Origin: Halobacteriovorax marinus SJ
GTDB taxonomy: Bacteria > Bdellovibrionota > Bacteriovoracia > Bacteriovoracales > Bacteriovoracaceae
DNA: 64,000 nt
NCBI RefSeq assembly: GCF_000210915.2
Contig: NC_016620.1
Span: forward strand, 124,001 to 188,000
Direction: 5' to 3'
Both the position numbers and the translations under genes were made by a program. Shown here piece by piece: positions 35,896 to 44,393 of this stretch. The notes under the pieces were generated by a model. It saw only the letters and a list, made by a program, of their open reading frames with translations, had not been told where the DNA came from and did no database searches. Within the stretch, counting starts at the first letter, position 1. Each line of letters begins with the position of its first letter.

Positions 35896-37716
35896 TTAGT
35901 TATACAATGCGTCGATCTCTTTATCAAACCTTTTTAAAATCTCTTTCTTCTTAAGCTTTAAAGATGGTGTGATGAGCCCCGATTCTGGAGTGAACTCTAT
36001 GGGGGCAATATAGAACTTCTTTATTGTCTCAAAGCTAGCAAGCTCCTTGTTGACGCTTTCGATATCTTCCTTAATAAGATTGATAACTCCCTGATTTTTT
36101 GAGAGTTCTTCAATATCAACATTGCTTGGCAGATCGAGAGCAGGGAGAACTTCTAGGAAAGACTCCTTTTCAATACCAACAACGCCAGTGAGAAACTTCC
36201 TCTTGTCTCCGACAACCATAAAGTGAGTAATATACTTTCTTATTTTTAGTAGATTCTCAATTTTTTGTGGCGCGACATTCTTCCCGCCCGATGTGATGAT
36301 GATATCCTTCTTTCTGTCTGTTATTTGAAGATATCCGCTACTATTTAATGAGCCAATATCACCGGTTCTAAACCAACCATCCTTGAAGGCCTTCTGCGTC
36401 TCTTCTTCATTCTTATAATATCCACTAAAGAGCCCTGAGGATTTAACCAGTATTTCTCCATCATCATCGAATTGGAATTGAGTGTCTCCAAGTGGAAGAC
36501 CAACAGTCCCTGGCATTTGCTTAGATACTGGATTTACGCAACATGGGGCAATAGTCTCTGTTAGGCCATATCCTTCGAGAACAGTAAGGTTTGCGCATCT
36601 GAGGAATTTAATAATATCTACACCTAGGGGAGCGCCACCAGAAACAAAGAAGCGTATCTTTCCACCAAAGCGGTTATATATTTTTGAAAATACTGTTTGG
36701 TAAGCGAGGTTTCTTGCTATCAAAACTTTACTTGGAGGAGATTGATCCCTATCCAGATAGTCAAAGTACTCACCAGAAATAGACTCTGCCCAAGAGAAGA
36801 GCTTCTTCTTTATGAAACTTTCTTTTTCAATTGTATCTTGGGTCTTAGAATAAATTTTTTCAAAAATTCTTGGAACTGAGATCATAACTGTAGGCTGGGC
36901 AACAGAGATATTGTCGACAAGTTTATCAATACTTTCTGCGTATATATTCTCAATTCCTAGTGATAGATTGAGCATAGAATCGCATCTACCTAAAACATGT
37001 GAGAGAGGTAGAAATGTCAGTAATCTATCTGATTCATTTATATTGTGCCCAAGACCCGACTTCACATTTTGTAACATAGACCAAAAAGCATTATGGCGAA
37101 TCATCGCTCCCTTGGGTTGTCCAGTCGTTCCAGAAGTGTAGACAATAGAAGCTAGAGAATTATCTTGCACGCTATCTATAAGCTCTTCAAGTCTATTAGG
37201 CTTATCCAAGGTAATGAGCTTTCCTTTTTCTAGTAGCTCAGTATGGGTATAGATCTTAGTGTACTTACTACACTTTTGAATGAGTTCTTGATTTTTAATC
37301 TCAGTGAGGATGATAAGAGTTTTAAGGGTCGTTAACTGAGAGATTACGTTTGAAATTTTTGAAAGTTGTTTTTCTGAGTCGATGACCAGTACGTTAGATT
37401 CAGAGTGGTTAACAATATATTCAGCCTCTTCATCAGTATAAGTAGGATAGATAGGAACTACTGTAGCATTCAGACACAGACAAGATAGATCATAGAGGTG
37501 CCAGATATGGGAAGTGTCAGCTAGTATTGAAACTTTATCATTAGACCTTAGGCCAACTTCCTCTAGTGCAGTCGCTATCTTGGCAATACATTCGTAATAC
37601 TCGTGAGTATTTAAAGTTGTAACTTTCCCATTCTTAATCCAACCGATTGACTTTGATTGGGAGTTTGTTTTGTATTTATGTAAAAGTAGCGCAGGAATAT
37701 TTCTTTTAATTGTCAT
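35896..37716 (-). CDS. Long-chain fatty-acid--CoA ligase (AMP-forming)
   Basis: 606 residues of the ANL superfamily, activating fatty acids with ATP and CoA. Motifs: P-loop YTSGTTGQPKGAM (about 193-205), FLPLSHVLGR, GYGLTETIAPCC (about 389-400), TGDIG and the hinge DRKKDIIITSGGKNVAPQKIE (about 478-498). The sequence is closest to the bacterial LACS/AMP-dependent synthetase type. It is monocistronic on the minus strand, upstream of rpoZ, which has its own promoter. Substrate chain length cannot be read here. Confidence 0.9.
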   Translation of the reverse strand: MTIKRNIPALLLHKYKTNSQSKSIGWIKNGKVTTLNTHEYYECIAKIATALEEVGLRSNDKVSILADTSHIWHLYDLSCLCLNATVVPIYPTYTDEEAEYIVNHSESNVLVIDSEKQLSKISNVISQLTTLKTLIILTEIKNQELIQKCSKYTKIYTHTELLEKGKLITLDKPNRLEELIDSVQDNSLASIVYTSGTTGQPKGAMIRHNAFWSMLQNVKSGLGHNINESDRLLTFLPLSHVLGRCDSMLNLSLGIENIYAESIDKLVDNISVAQPTVMISVPRIFEKIYSKTQDTIEKESFIKKKLFSWAESISGEYFDYLDRDQSPPSKVLIARNLAYQTVFSKIYNRFGGKIRFFVSGGAPLGVDIIKFLRCANLTVLEGYGLTETIAPCCVNPVSKQMPGTVGLPLGDTQFQFDDDGEILVKSSGLFSGYYKNEEETQKAFKDGWFRTGDIGSLNSSGYLQITDRKKDIIITSGGKNVAPQKIENLLKIRKYITHFMVVGDKRKFLTGVVGIEKESFLEVLPALDLPSNVDIEELSKNQGVINLIKEDIESVNKELASFETIKKFYIAPIEFTPESGLITPSLKLKKKEILKRFDKEIDALYN

Positions 37717-37824
37717 GAATTATTAATCCTAATTAAGCTCTGGTTTAATTTAGAGAACTTATAAAATGAAAGTTTATCCTTAATTTTAATATATCTCCCC
37801 GAGAAAAGGAAATGGGAGAAAGTT

Positions 37825-38076
37825 TTGAATGAGGTAATTGTTATATCTGTGTGCGAGAAAGTCGTTAAAACAAATAAGTTATGTGGATATGAGTTTCATT
37901 TTAGAGGATTCTTTAAGGGCGAGAAGATAAATAAAATAAATGTTCGAACTAGAGAAACATTCTCCATAGGGGAAGAGTATCTCTTATTCTTAGAAATTGA
38001 GGATGTTCTAAGTCTTAGCCTTAATACTAAATTAATTCAGTCTACTGAATTGAAAAAAATTAGTTTTCCAAATTAA
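37825..38076 (+). CDS. Small conserved-looking protein of unknown function
   Basis: 83 residues, beta-rich by residue pattern, no signal peptide, two cysteines (Cys10 and Cys20). The start is TTG at 37825, supported by GGGAGA eight bases upstream; no in-frame ATG is available nearby. It is divergent from the acyl-CoA ligase and 32 bases upstream of the small helical gene at 38109. I do not recognise the family. The codon use matches the neighbours, which supports a real gene. Confidence 0.5.
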   Translation: MNEVIVISVCEKVVKTNKLCGYEFHFRGFFKGEKINKINVRTRETFSIGEEYLLFLEIEDVLSLSLNTKLIQSTELKKISFPN

Positions 38077-38108
38077 CTGTTGTGCTATGATTTAGCTTAG
38101 GAGTCGGT

Positions 38109-38357
38109 ATGGAAACATCAGTTGAAGAATTAGCAATGGCAGAGAGAAAGTTTTTACATGACCTTAGTAATCATATTGTGGTTGCTCAAGGAATGGGAAA
38201 TGTTGCCTTAAGAAATCTCCAATCAAATGATGGAGAAGAAGTTGATCCAAAAATAATTGAAAAGTTAGAGAAGTCTGTTGGAGCAATTAATAAGATGATT
38301 GCTTTAGTGAAAGAGCGCAGGGCCGTCCTACACTCTTTAACAAAGAAAGTTATTTAA
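38109..38357 (+). CDS. Stand-alone histidine-kinase dimerisation (DHp)-like helical hairpin
   Basis: 82 residues forming two predicted helices. The first carries FLHDLSNHIVVAQG (about 16-29), which matches the H-box of histidine kinases (HDLxNPL), with His18 as candidate phospho-acceptor. The second (about 52-80) resembles the second DHp helix. No ATP-binding domain follows; the gene ends at 38357 and overlaps the opposite gene by eight bases. It could be a phosphotransfer protein or a decoy dimeriser. It could also be the remains of a kinase, but the start (ATG with TAGGAG upstream) and stop look proper. Confidence 0.6.
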   Translation: METSVEELAMAERKFLHDLSNHIVVAQGMGNVALRNLQSNDGEEVDPKIIEKLEKSVGAINKMIALVKERRAVLHSLTKKVI

Positions 38358-38751
38358 CTTTAACGTTTACCTTGTCGCCAATCATAAAGCCGCCAATATC
38401 ATAAACCTTTGCGTCTTTACCAATATTAGACTCTTTAAGAGTAGCAATCGCAGTATCTTTTTCAGTATGAAGAACCTCTAATTCTCCAATTTTAACTTGG
38501 TATTGATAGCGCTGTTTTGTTTCATAGGGGTCTAGTCTTGAAATTGTTCTATAAACATCAAGTGTCGTACCGAGGTCTACTCCCTGCTCACTTCCAATAT
38601 TCACATAGAAGTTCTTATTAACAGTTTCATTTTGATAGCCCATTGGTAAGTCTTGAACGATGCTGAAGATTATAAAGTCTCTGGCAAAGCCCATGCTTGC
38701 AGTAAACATAAAAATTACAATGGCGATAATTTGCAGGTTTATCTTTTTCAT
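38350..38751 (-). CDS. Secreted protein resembling the FlgT C-terminal domain
   Basis: 133 residues from the ATG at 38751, chosen because AGGA lies six bases upstream and MKKINLQII starts a good signal peptide (cut about residue 24, SMGFA). An ATG 14 codons further upstream in the frame would add residues unlike a signal peptide. The mature part has NIGSEQGVDLGTTLDVYR and IGELEVLHTEKDTAIATL, a pattern like the C-terminal domain of flagellar assembly protein T and other QGVxxGxxxxVYR proteins. A tail-to-tail overlap with the DHp-like gene is seen. Function uncertain. Confidence 0.6.
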   Translation of the reverse strand: MKKINLQIIAIVIFMFTASMGFARDFIIFSIVQDLPMGYQNETVNKNFYVNIGSEQGVDLGTTLDVYRTISRLDPYETKQRYQYQVKIGELEVLHTEKDTAIATLKESNIGKDAKVYDIGGFMIGDKVNVKVK

Positions 38752-38840
38752 TTCCATTCCTAAGTAGCAGGTTAACCAATAACAATTGGTCATAACTACT
38801 CATCGTTAGAAATGCTTAGATACTAAAATGATCAAGTTTT

Positions 38841-38861
38841 AAAACCCCTCTGGTAGAGGGG
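38841..38861 (-). terminator. Terminator of the peptide-binding protein gene
   Basis: CCCCTC (38845-38850), five-base loop, GAGGGG (38856-38861). Read on the minus strand the stem is followed by TTTTAAAA, about 60 bases after the stop of the gene at 38918. Confidence 0.65.
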
Positions 38862-38917
38862 ATGTGGAGCTTTTTGCCGATTTTCTTAAGCAAGTGAGCG
38901 CCCTTTCGAGCGCTTAG

Positions 38918-40642
38918 CTATTTTTGATTAAGTCTTAGATATTTAAAATTATTATAGATCAGGTCAGAGTGACGATAGTTATTTAGCCTGTCATGATAAA
39001 GGATGTAGTTCCTAGAATAGTACTGCATTACCCATGGTAAATCGTGGATAATAATCTCCTCCATTCTCTTCATAACCTCAATCTTCTCAGGTCCGTTTGG
39101 CATAACTTTTAGTTTATTAAAGAGCTTATCAAATTCCTTATTTGAGTAGAACGTTGAGTTTGGCCCAGGAGCATGGTTCTTTGATATTAGAAGCTGAAGA
39201 ACATTCTCTGAATCTGGATAATCTAGGGCCCATCCATCTTGCCAGAATTGTAGTTTTCCTTGTCTTGCTTTTTCTAGAAATGCTGGGAAGTTGTTAAGAG
39301 CGACCTGAACATTGATGCCTATCTTACCGAGTTCTGATTTAACAAAGTCCGCTTGTTGTCTATTTGTAGCACTAACACCTCTTACATCGTAAGTGAGTGT
39401 TGGAAGACCCTTACCATTTGGGTAGCCTGCTTTCTTTAAGAACTCACGTGCCTTTTCTAGATTATATTCATAAGGTAATTGAGCAGATGGGTCGTACCCT
39501 GGAATTCCTGGAGGATAAATCGAGTTAGATTTCTGTCCAATATTATTAGTAAATACTTTGATATATCTTTCAACATCTATAGCATGCGCGATCGCCTTTC
39601 TTAGATTTAAATTCTTTCCAAGTAATGGATCTTGCATATTGAATGATAGCCACCAATAAGTAAGAGTTGGAAAAATTTGTAACTTTATATTCTCTTCTTG
39701 AAGTTCTTTTGTAAGATTCCCATTTGGATCAACAGCTGAACTATAATTGTCTTTAGGAATGATTAGAAAGTCGATCTTCTTGGCCTTAAAGTTAAGCCAT
39801 CTTGTTTGTGCTTCTTTATAGACGTTGTATTCAACCTTATCAATAAAAGGAATAACCTTTCCTGAGTCCTTTAGTAGATTCCTTGAGTTTGCAATTCTAT
39901 CGCCTTGCCCAGGATAAAAAGCTTTTCGATAGTTTTCATTCTTTATAAGTCTTAATTTTGTAGATGATGTCCAAGAATCTAATTTAAATGGACCAGTTCC
40001 TATAATTTTATCGTTTAAGTTATTCTCATACATCTCAATTGCTTCAATAGGCATTGGTGAAGTGAAGCTCATTGCTAATGTGTAGAGCATTTGTGGGTAA
40101 CTTTCATTTAACTCAATGACAAGAGTGTGGTCATCGATTGCCTTTAGGCCTTCTATTTTTGTCGTTTTAAATTTCTCAAAATCTCTTCCTACAGAGTTTC
40201 TAAAGTCATTCAATCCTTTGATTTTTTGATCAAATAGCCACCATCCATTACTATTAGTTGGTAAGTAGGCCAGCCTTTTGATTTGATTAATAAAATCTTC
40301 TGCTTTTACAAATCTTGCTTTTCCTTTGAAAGCAGGGTCATCATGATATTGAATATTCTTTTTGATTTTGATTGTATACTTTCTTCCATTGTCTTCAATG
40401 ATAGGCATCGCTTCTGCTAAAAGTGGTTGAATAGTATAGGGTCTCTTTAAATAGTGGTACTCATATAGAGGTTCATAGCCTTGGTAAACGATAGACGCTG
40501 AAATTGTATCGTAACTATTTGCTGGGTCTAGTGTAGAGATCTCACCCGAAATTGAGACATTTAAGGTATTAGAGTCATCCTTTTTCTTACAAGAAAATAG
40601 AGAAATAGTAAAAATGAGTAAGAGTACTTTAGCTAAATTCAT
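38918..40642 (-). CDS. Oligopeptide-binding lipoprotein (family 5 solute-binding protein)
   Basis: 574 residues. The signal peptide ends in the lipobox LFSC, so Cys18 is lipidated. The family-5 pattern is clear: GEISTLDPANSYD, EGLKAIDDHTLVIEL, IGTGPFKL, LRKAIAHAIDVERYI and GWALDYPDSENVL, as in OppA/DppA. It binds peptides for an ABC importer. No permease or ATPase gene is adjacent, so it is an orphan receptor here. SD AAAGGA stands before the ATG. Confidence 0.92.
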   Translation of the reverse strand: MNLAKVLLLIFTISLFSCKKKDDSNTLNVSISGEISTLDPANSYDTISASIVYQGYEPLYEYHYLKRPYTIQPLLAEAMPIIEDNGRKYTIKIKKNIQYHDDPAFKGKARFVKAEDFINQIKRLAYLPTNSNGWWLFDQKIKGLNDFRNSVGRDFEKFKTTKIEGLKAIDDHTLVIELNESYPQMLYTLAMSFTSPMPIEAIEMYENNLNDKIIGTGPFKLDSWTSSTKLRLIKNENYRKAFYPGQGDRIANSRNLLKDSGKVIPFIDKVEYNVYKEAQTRWLNFKAKKIDFLIIPKDNYSSAVDPNGNLTKELQEENIKLQIFPTLTYWWLSFNMQDPLLGKNLNLRKAIAHAIDVERYIKVFTNNIGQKSNSIYPPGIPGYDPSAQLPYEYNLEKAREFLKKAGYPNGKGLPTLTYDVRGVSATNRQQADFVKSELGKIGINVQVALNNFPAFLEKARQGKLQFWQDGWALDYPDSENVLQLLISKNHAPGPNSTFYSNKEFDKLFNKLKVMPNGPEKIEVMKRMEEIIIHDLPWVMQYYSRNYILYHDRLNNYRHSDLIYNNFKYLRLNQK

Positions 40643-40712
40643 AATAATCCTTTGTTCATTAAAAATTTAACATAAATAATTTTGAGTGTGAACTGAGATT
40701 CGGATTAATGAG

Positions 40713-41207
40713 TTACTGAGAGAGATTCTTGATGTTGGAGAAAGTCTCTTTCACTTCATCTAGGTCATGTCCTTTAGAAAGACAGTGTCTAATAATCTTT
40801 TGTATAGAAGGTGAGAAGAAGTCTAGATCTGGTGTGAGCTTAGTTGTTCTTAGCTTCTTTTCAATAATCGTTTCAATTTGAACTCTCGTCGTTTGACGAT
40901 ACTCTTGAAATAATTCAGCTAGCTCTTGTGTACTTACGAAGAGATTCTCTTCTGATAACTTAGAGATAATCAAATTGGGATGATTATTTTTAAGCATCAG
41001 TGATTTGGCTTTGGACATAGCATACTCATTCTCTCTTAAGTAACCTTTGTCTTCAACCTCTTGAATAGCCTCCTCTATATGATTAGATGAAAACCCTCTT
41101 GTCTTAAGCTTATTTGCTAATTTGTATTTAGAGTAATCTCTCTTTGTGAGTAGCTTTATAATATAGAGGTATGCGTTCTTTGTTGATGATTCTTGCAGTT
41201 GAGTCAT
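40713..41207 (-). CDS. recX: Regulatory protein RecX
   Basis: 164 residues. RecX binds RecA filaments and limits their extension. The RecX three-helix repeats are visible: LYIIKLLTKRDYSKYKLANKLKTRGFSSNHIEEAI (about 14-48), then VEDKGYLRENEYA. It lies downstream of recA on the same strand, with a terminator-like hairpin in the 58-base gap, as in other bacteria where read-through controls RecX. Confidence 0.9.
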   Translation of the reverse strand: MTQLQESSTKNAYLYIIKLLTKRDYSKYKLANKLKTRGFSSNHIEEAIQEVEDKGYLRENEYAMSKAKSLMLKNNHPNLIISKLSEENLFVSTQELAELFQEYRQTTRVQIETIIEKKLRTTKLTPDLDFFSPSIQKIIRHCLSKGHDLDEVKETFSNIKNLSQ

Positions 41208-41210
41208 ATT

Positions 41211-41247
41211 TAGAAAAATAGGGGCCAGATATTCATCTGGGCCCTAT
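41211..41247 (-). terminator. recA terminator / recX attenuator
   Basis: On the minus strand a 13-base stem (41247-41235 with 41230-41218, one mismatch) around a four-base loop is followed by TTTTCTA. It lies between the recA stop and recX start, so partial read-through would set the RecA:RecX ratio. Confidence 0.75.
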
Positions 41248-41265
41248 TGTGCGATAGAAGTTTAA

Positions 41266-42390
41266 TTATTGAATTGTTTTCTTCGATTTCTTTGCTTTTG
41301 TTTTCTTTTCTACTGGAGCTGTCTCTTCGATAATCTCTCCAGTTTCTTTGTCGACAGCTTCTTCTTCTAAAGTGATTAAACCATTCTTTGCTAGAACTTT
41401 GTTTCTAATCTCTTCAAAGATATCTTTGTTCTCACTTAAGAAGTTCTTTGAGTTCTCTCTACCTTGACCAATTTTTGCATTATTGTATGAGAACCATGCT
41501 CCTGCCTTTTCAACAACACCGTGTTCAACAGCGAGGTCAAGAACATCACCTGTTTTAGAAATACCTTCTCCATACATAATGTCGAATTCAATTTGCTTAA
41601 ACGGTGGAGCAACTTTATTTTTAACAATCTTAACTCTTGTTCTACTTCCTACAACTTCGTCACCATTTTTAATAGCACCGATTCTTCTAATATCTACTCT
41701 AACAGAAGCGTAGAACTTAAGGGCGTTACCACCAGTAGTTGTTTCAGGGTTTCCAAACATAACACCAATTTTCATTCTTAACTGGTTAATGAAAATAACT
41801 GTTGTATTTGATCTTGAAATCGAACCTGTAAGCTTTCTAAGGGCTTGAGACATTAGTCTTGCTTGAAGACCCATGTGTGAGTCACCCATATCACCTTCGA
41901 GCTCTGCTCTAGGAGTAAGGGCAGCAACAGAGTCGACGATAAGAAGGTCAACAGCACCTGAGCGAACAAGCATATCAGCTATTTCTAGTGCTTGTTCCCC
42001 AGAATCTGGTTGAGATATAAGTGTATTAGGAACGTCGACTCCTAGCTTTTCTGCGTAATAAGTATCTAGTGCATGCTCAGCATCGATAAATGCAACTGTA
42101 CCACCAGCTTTTTGACATTCTGCTGCCGCATGAAGAGTTAAAGTTGTTTTACCAGATGACTCTGGACCGTATACTTCAATAATTCTACCTTGAGGGATAC
42201 CACCAACTCCAAGAGCGAGGTCTAGTCCAAGACAACCTGTTGAGATAGCCGGAACTTTTTCAAGTTTCTTTTCAGAATCGAGCTTCATGATAGCTCCCTT
42301 TCCAAATTGCTTTTCAATTGTGGCAAGGGCCAGGTCTAGTGCTTTTGTTTTGTTTGCCTCTGTTGAAGAGGTAGTTGATTTTGAAGCCAT
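41266..42390 (-). CDS. recA: Recombinase RecA
   Basis: 374 residues. Walker [10 protein letters not shown] at 75-83, MAW-like [12 protein letters not shown], loop L2 [26 protein letters not shown] and the C-terminal acidic/Lys-rich tail are intact. RecA forms the homologous-recombination filament and the SOS co-protease. GTAGGAG precedes the ATG. The 244 bases upstream hold repeated GCGTAAGT elements. recX follows. Confidence 0.98.
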   Translation of the reverse strand: MASKSTTSSTEANKTKALDLALATIEKQFGKGAIMKLDSEKKLEKVPAISTGCLGLDLALGVGGIPQGRIIEVYGPESSGKTTLTLHAAAECQKAGGTVAFIDAEHALDTYYAEKLGVDVPNTLISQPDSGEQALEIADMLVRSGAVDLLIVDSVAALTPRAELEGDMGDSHMGLQARLMSQALRKLTGSISRSNTTVIFINQLRMKIGVMFGNPETTTGGNALKFYASVRVDIRRIGAIKNGDEVVGSRTRVKIVKNKVAPPFKQIEFDIMYGEGISKTGDVLDLAVEHGVVEKAGAWFSYNNAKIGQGRENSKNFLSENKDIFEEIRNKVLAKNGLITLEEEAVDKETGEIIEETAPVEKKTKAKKSKKTIQ

Positions 42391-42541
42391 CTTCTTTACT
42401 CCTACATTGTAATTATTGAAATGTGTGATTCGTTTACGCTATCACTTTAGGTGCCTTTAAGCACGGTTAAACTTATGCAAAAAGCTCCACTTTATTGAAA
42501 TTCAAATGCTTGTAATTAATGATTATTTGCATTCTAAAATT

Positions 42542-42559
42542 CAAGTTTTGAGAAACTTG
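42542..42559. repeat. Perfect inverted repeat upstream of recA
   Basis: CAAGTTT (42542-42548), TGAG, AAACTTG (42553-42559). It lies in the pgpA-recA intergenic region; no T-run follows, so an operator role is as likely as a terminator. Confidence 0.4.
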
Positions 42560-42586
42560 CTAATCAGTTTATATATTAAATTATTT

Positions 42587-42645
42587 GCGTAAGTGGTGCG
42601 TAAGTCAAGAGAAAAATGCGTAAGTTGCGTAAGTTTAAATTACGC
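42587..42645. repeat. Four GCGTAAGT direct repeats plus one inverted copy near recA
   Basis: GCGTAAGT at 42587, 42598, 42618 and 42627 on the plus strand. The last copy also forms an inverted repeat: GCGTAA (42627-42632), seven bases, TTACGC (42640-42645). The array sits between the pgpA stop and the recA promoter region and looks like a cluster of protein-binding sites. Confidence 0.6.
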
Positions 42646-43123
42646 CTAGCGCATTAATGATCAAATAGACAAAACCTGCAAAGAGACCGCTTATGATATC
42701 GTCTAATATCGTACCGGCACCATGGTGTACTTTCTTATCGAAATAGCTTGCTGGCCATATTTTCACGATATCAAAGAATCGAAATAGGGCAAAAATTATT
42801 GTATAATGTAGCACCGAGTGATTCTGGAGAAAGAGCCATGTTGTGGCCACGCCGAGAGATTCATCAATAACTATCCATGAAGGGTCATGTAGTTTATATT
42901 TTCTTTGCGTGAAGTCTGTGACAAAGCAAGCTCCAGCGGTGGAAATTACCAGAAAGGGAATGTATAAGAAAAATGGAGCGCCAAGAGTTCCCAATGCAAA
43001 TAAGAACGGCATGGTGACAAGAGTTCCAAAAGTTCCTGGGGCCCATGGAAAGAATCCCGATCCAAATACTGAAAGGAAGAGGATGTCTATGTTTTTAAGA
43101 CTTGGCTTATTTTTTTCTGACAT
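42635..43123 (-). CDS. pgpA: Phosphatidylglycerophosphatase A
   Basis: 162 residues, the PgpA length, with several membrane helices. The motif GFFPWAPGTFGT (about 18-29), DPSWIVIDESLG near 79-90 with metal-binding acidic residues, and FRFFDIVKIWPA are diagnostic. The C-terminal HHGAGTILDDIISG is intact. It dephosphorylates PGP to phosphatidylglycerol in the inner membrane. It lies upstream of recA on the same strand; its stop codon abuts the GCGTAAGT array. Confidence 0.93.
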   Translation of the reverse strand: MSEKNKPSLKNIDILFLSVFGSGFFPWAPGTFGTLVTMPFLFALGTLGAPFFLYIPFLVISTAGACFVTDFTQRKYKLHDPSWIVIDESLGVATTWLFLQNHSVLHYTIIFALFRFFDIVKIWPASYFDKKVHHGAGTILDDIISGLFAGFVYLIINALGVI

Positions 43124-43166
43124 AGCTTCATGGTATTTTATTTTGTTCTTTAAGGAAATAGATTAA

Positions 43167-44393
43167 ATGGTTAGACCTGATTATTTATCAAAATATATGT
43201 TCGATTGGGAAATACTCGATGTTGTTGTCGGGGGAAGATCGGCACTCGATTCTAAATTCTTTGTCACACCATTGATGGAAGCGAATCAAATAAATCAATT
43301 CCTAAAAGGATATGGACTCGATCCGAATGATCCAATTAGTAAGGCCGAGCTATTTGGAAACTTTCAAGAGGCCATGCAATTTGTACGCAGATACTTTTTA
43401 AAAGAGGGTAATAGTGAAGGTCTCGACTTAAAGATTCCTAACTCTCTTTATATGATTACAGATGTTAGTGAACTTCTTATGCTTGCAACGGGACAGAAAG
43501 AAGGTACAGAGAGAGAAGATCAGCTGTGGGCCGAAATTATTCTTAAGGTTATGCATACAATTCTTCACGTAGATAAAGATCTGAGATCAACGTACTTCTC
43601 TGTTATCCAAACACAAATTTTTGATAAGTTTTATAAGTATATAACTAGAGACTCTGACAGCCTCTTTCTCTCCAATGGAGAGGAGAAGATTAAGCTTATC
43701 GACTTTGAGACTAAATCAAAGAAAGCTCGAGAAAGTGTTATTATTAAATTACTTCATAAAGTCGAAAATGTTGCTGAGGAGCTATTTGATAGAGTTGGAG
43801 TAAGGTTTATAACTGAGTCAAAGTTTGATGCTCTTAGAGTTGTAAATTTTTTAGTGAGAGAAAATATTATAATTCCTCATAATATTAAGCCAAGTCGCTC
43901 GATAAATACTCTGGTCAATCTACAGGACTTAAAAGAAAAGTATCAAAATATAATTAAGATGAGTTTGCGTAACGACTTAGCTGAAGATCGTTTCTTAAAT
44001 GCAATTGAGAGAGAAATTGCTGAGAATATAGGTTTAACTGATCAAGATAGAAATAAACACACTTCTAAAAAATATAAGGCCATTCAATTCACTTGTAGGC
44101 AGTTGATCAAATATAAGAATCCATTCTTTAAAGAATTTAGTGCAGTAAGAAAAGCTGCTAAAGAAGATGGTGAGAGTGAACTAGCAAAGAGTATAATGAA
44201 TTTAGACCTCTCAATGATTGCTAGAGATGTTAGATTCTTTTATCCATTTGAAGTTCAAATTGCTGACCTAAAATCCCATAAAGAAAACACTGAGGGCGAA
44301 GCTTCTCATGCTGAGTATAAGAAGGCACAAACTCGCTCGGCCATGAAGAGAGTATTTGGAAACTTAATTAAGTATAAGAACTTAGAAGTCTAA
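43167..44393 (+). CDS. Conserved protein of TIGR04552 type, possible RelA/SpoT-like nucleotidyltransferase fold
   Basis: 408 residues, soluble. The middle (about 190-300) has ARESVIIKLLHKVENVAEELFDRVGVRFITES, cut here in description as a Lys-rich helix followed by D-RVGVRF, which resembles the (p)ppGpp synthetase core pattern of a Lys helix then D-x-x-GvR. The rest is helical. I recall similar proteins in myxobacteria and Bdellovibrio under the label TIGR04552; the catalytic role is not known to me. SD AAGGA stands upstream; it is divergent from pgpA. The ends of this gene and the hydrolase gene overlap by four bases. Confidence 0.6.
   Translation: MVRPDYLSKYMFDWEILDVVVGGRSALDSKFFVTPLMEANQINQFLKGYGLDPNDPISKAELFGNFQEAMQFVRRYFLKEGNSEGLDLKIPNSLYMITDVSELLMLATGQKEGTEREDQLWAEIILKVMHTILHVDKDLRSTYFSVIQTQIFDKFYKYITRDSDSLFLSNGEEKIKLIDFETKSKKARESVIIKLLHKVENVAEELFDRVGVRFITESKFDALRVVNFLVRENIIIPHNIKPSRSINTLVNLQDLKEKYQNIIKMSLRNDLAEDRFLNAIEREIAENIGLTDQDRNKHTSKKYKAIQFTCRQLIKYKNPFFKEFSAVRKAAKEDGESELAKSIMNLDLSMIARDVRFFYPFEVQIADLKSHKENTEGEASHAEYKKAQTRSAMKRVFGNLIKYKNLEV

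Noticed and set aside
38895-38914. AGCGC...GCGCT stem near the peptide-binding gene end
   Set aside because: Only five pairs and no T-run; the better terminator is at 38845-38861.
42391-42634. LexA box of the TTAC-N3-GTAA type upstream of recA
   Set aside because: Both strands were read and no such palindrome was found; only the GCGTAAGT repeats are present.
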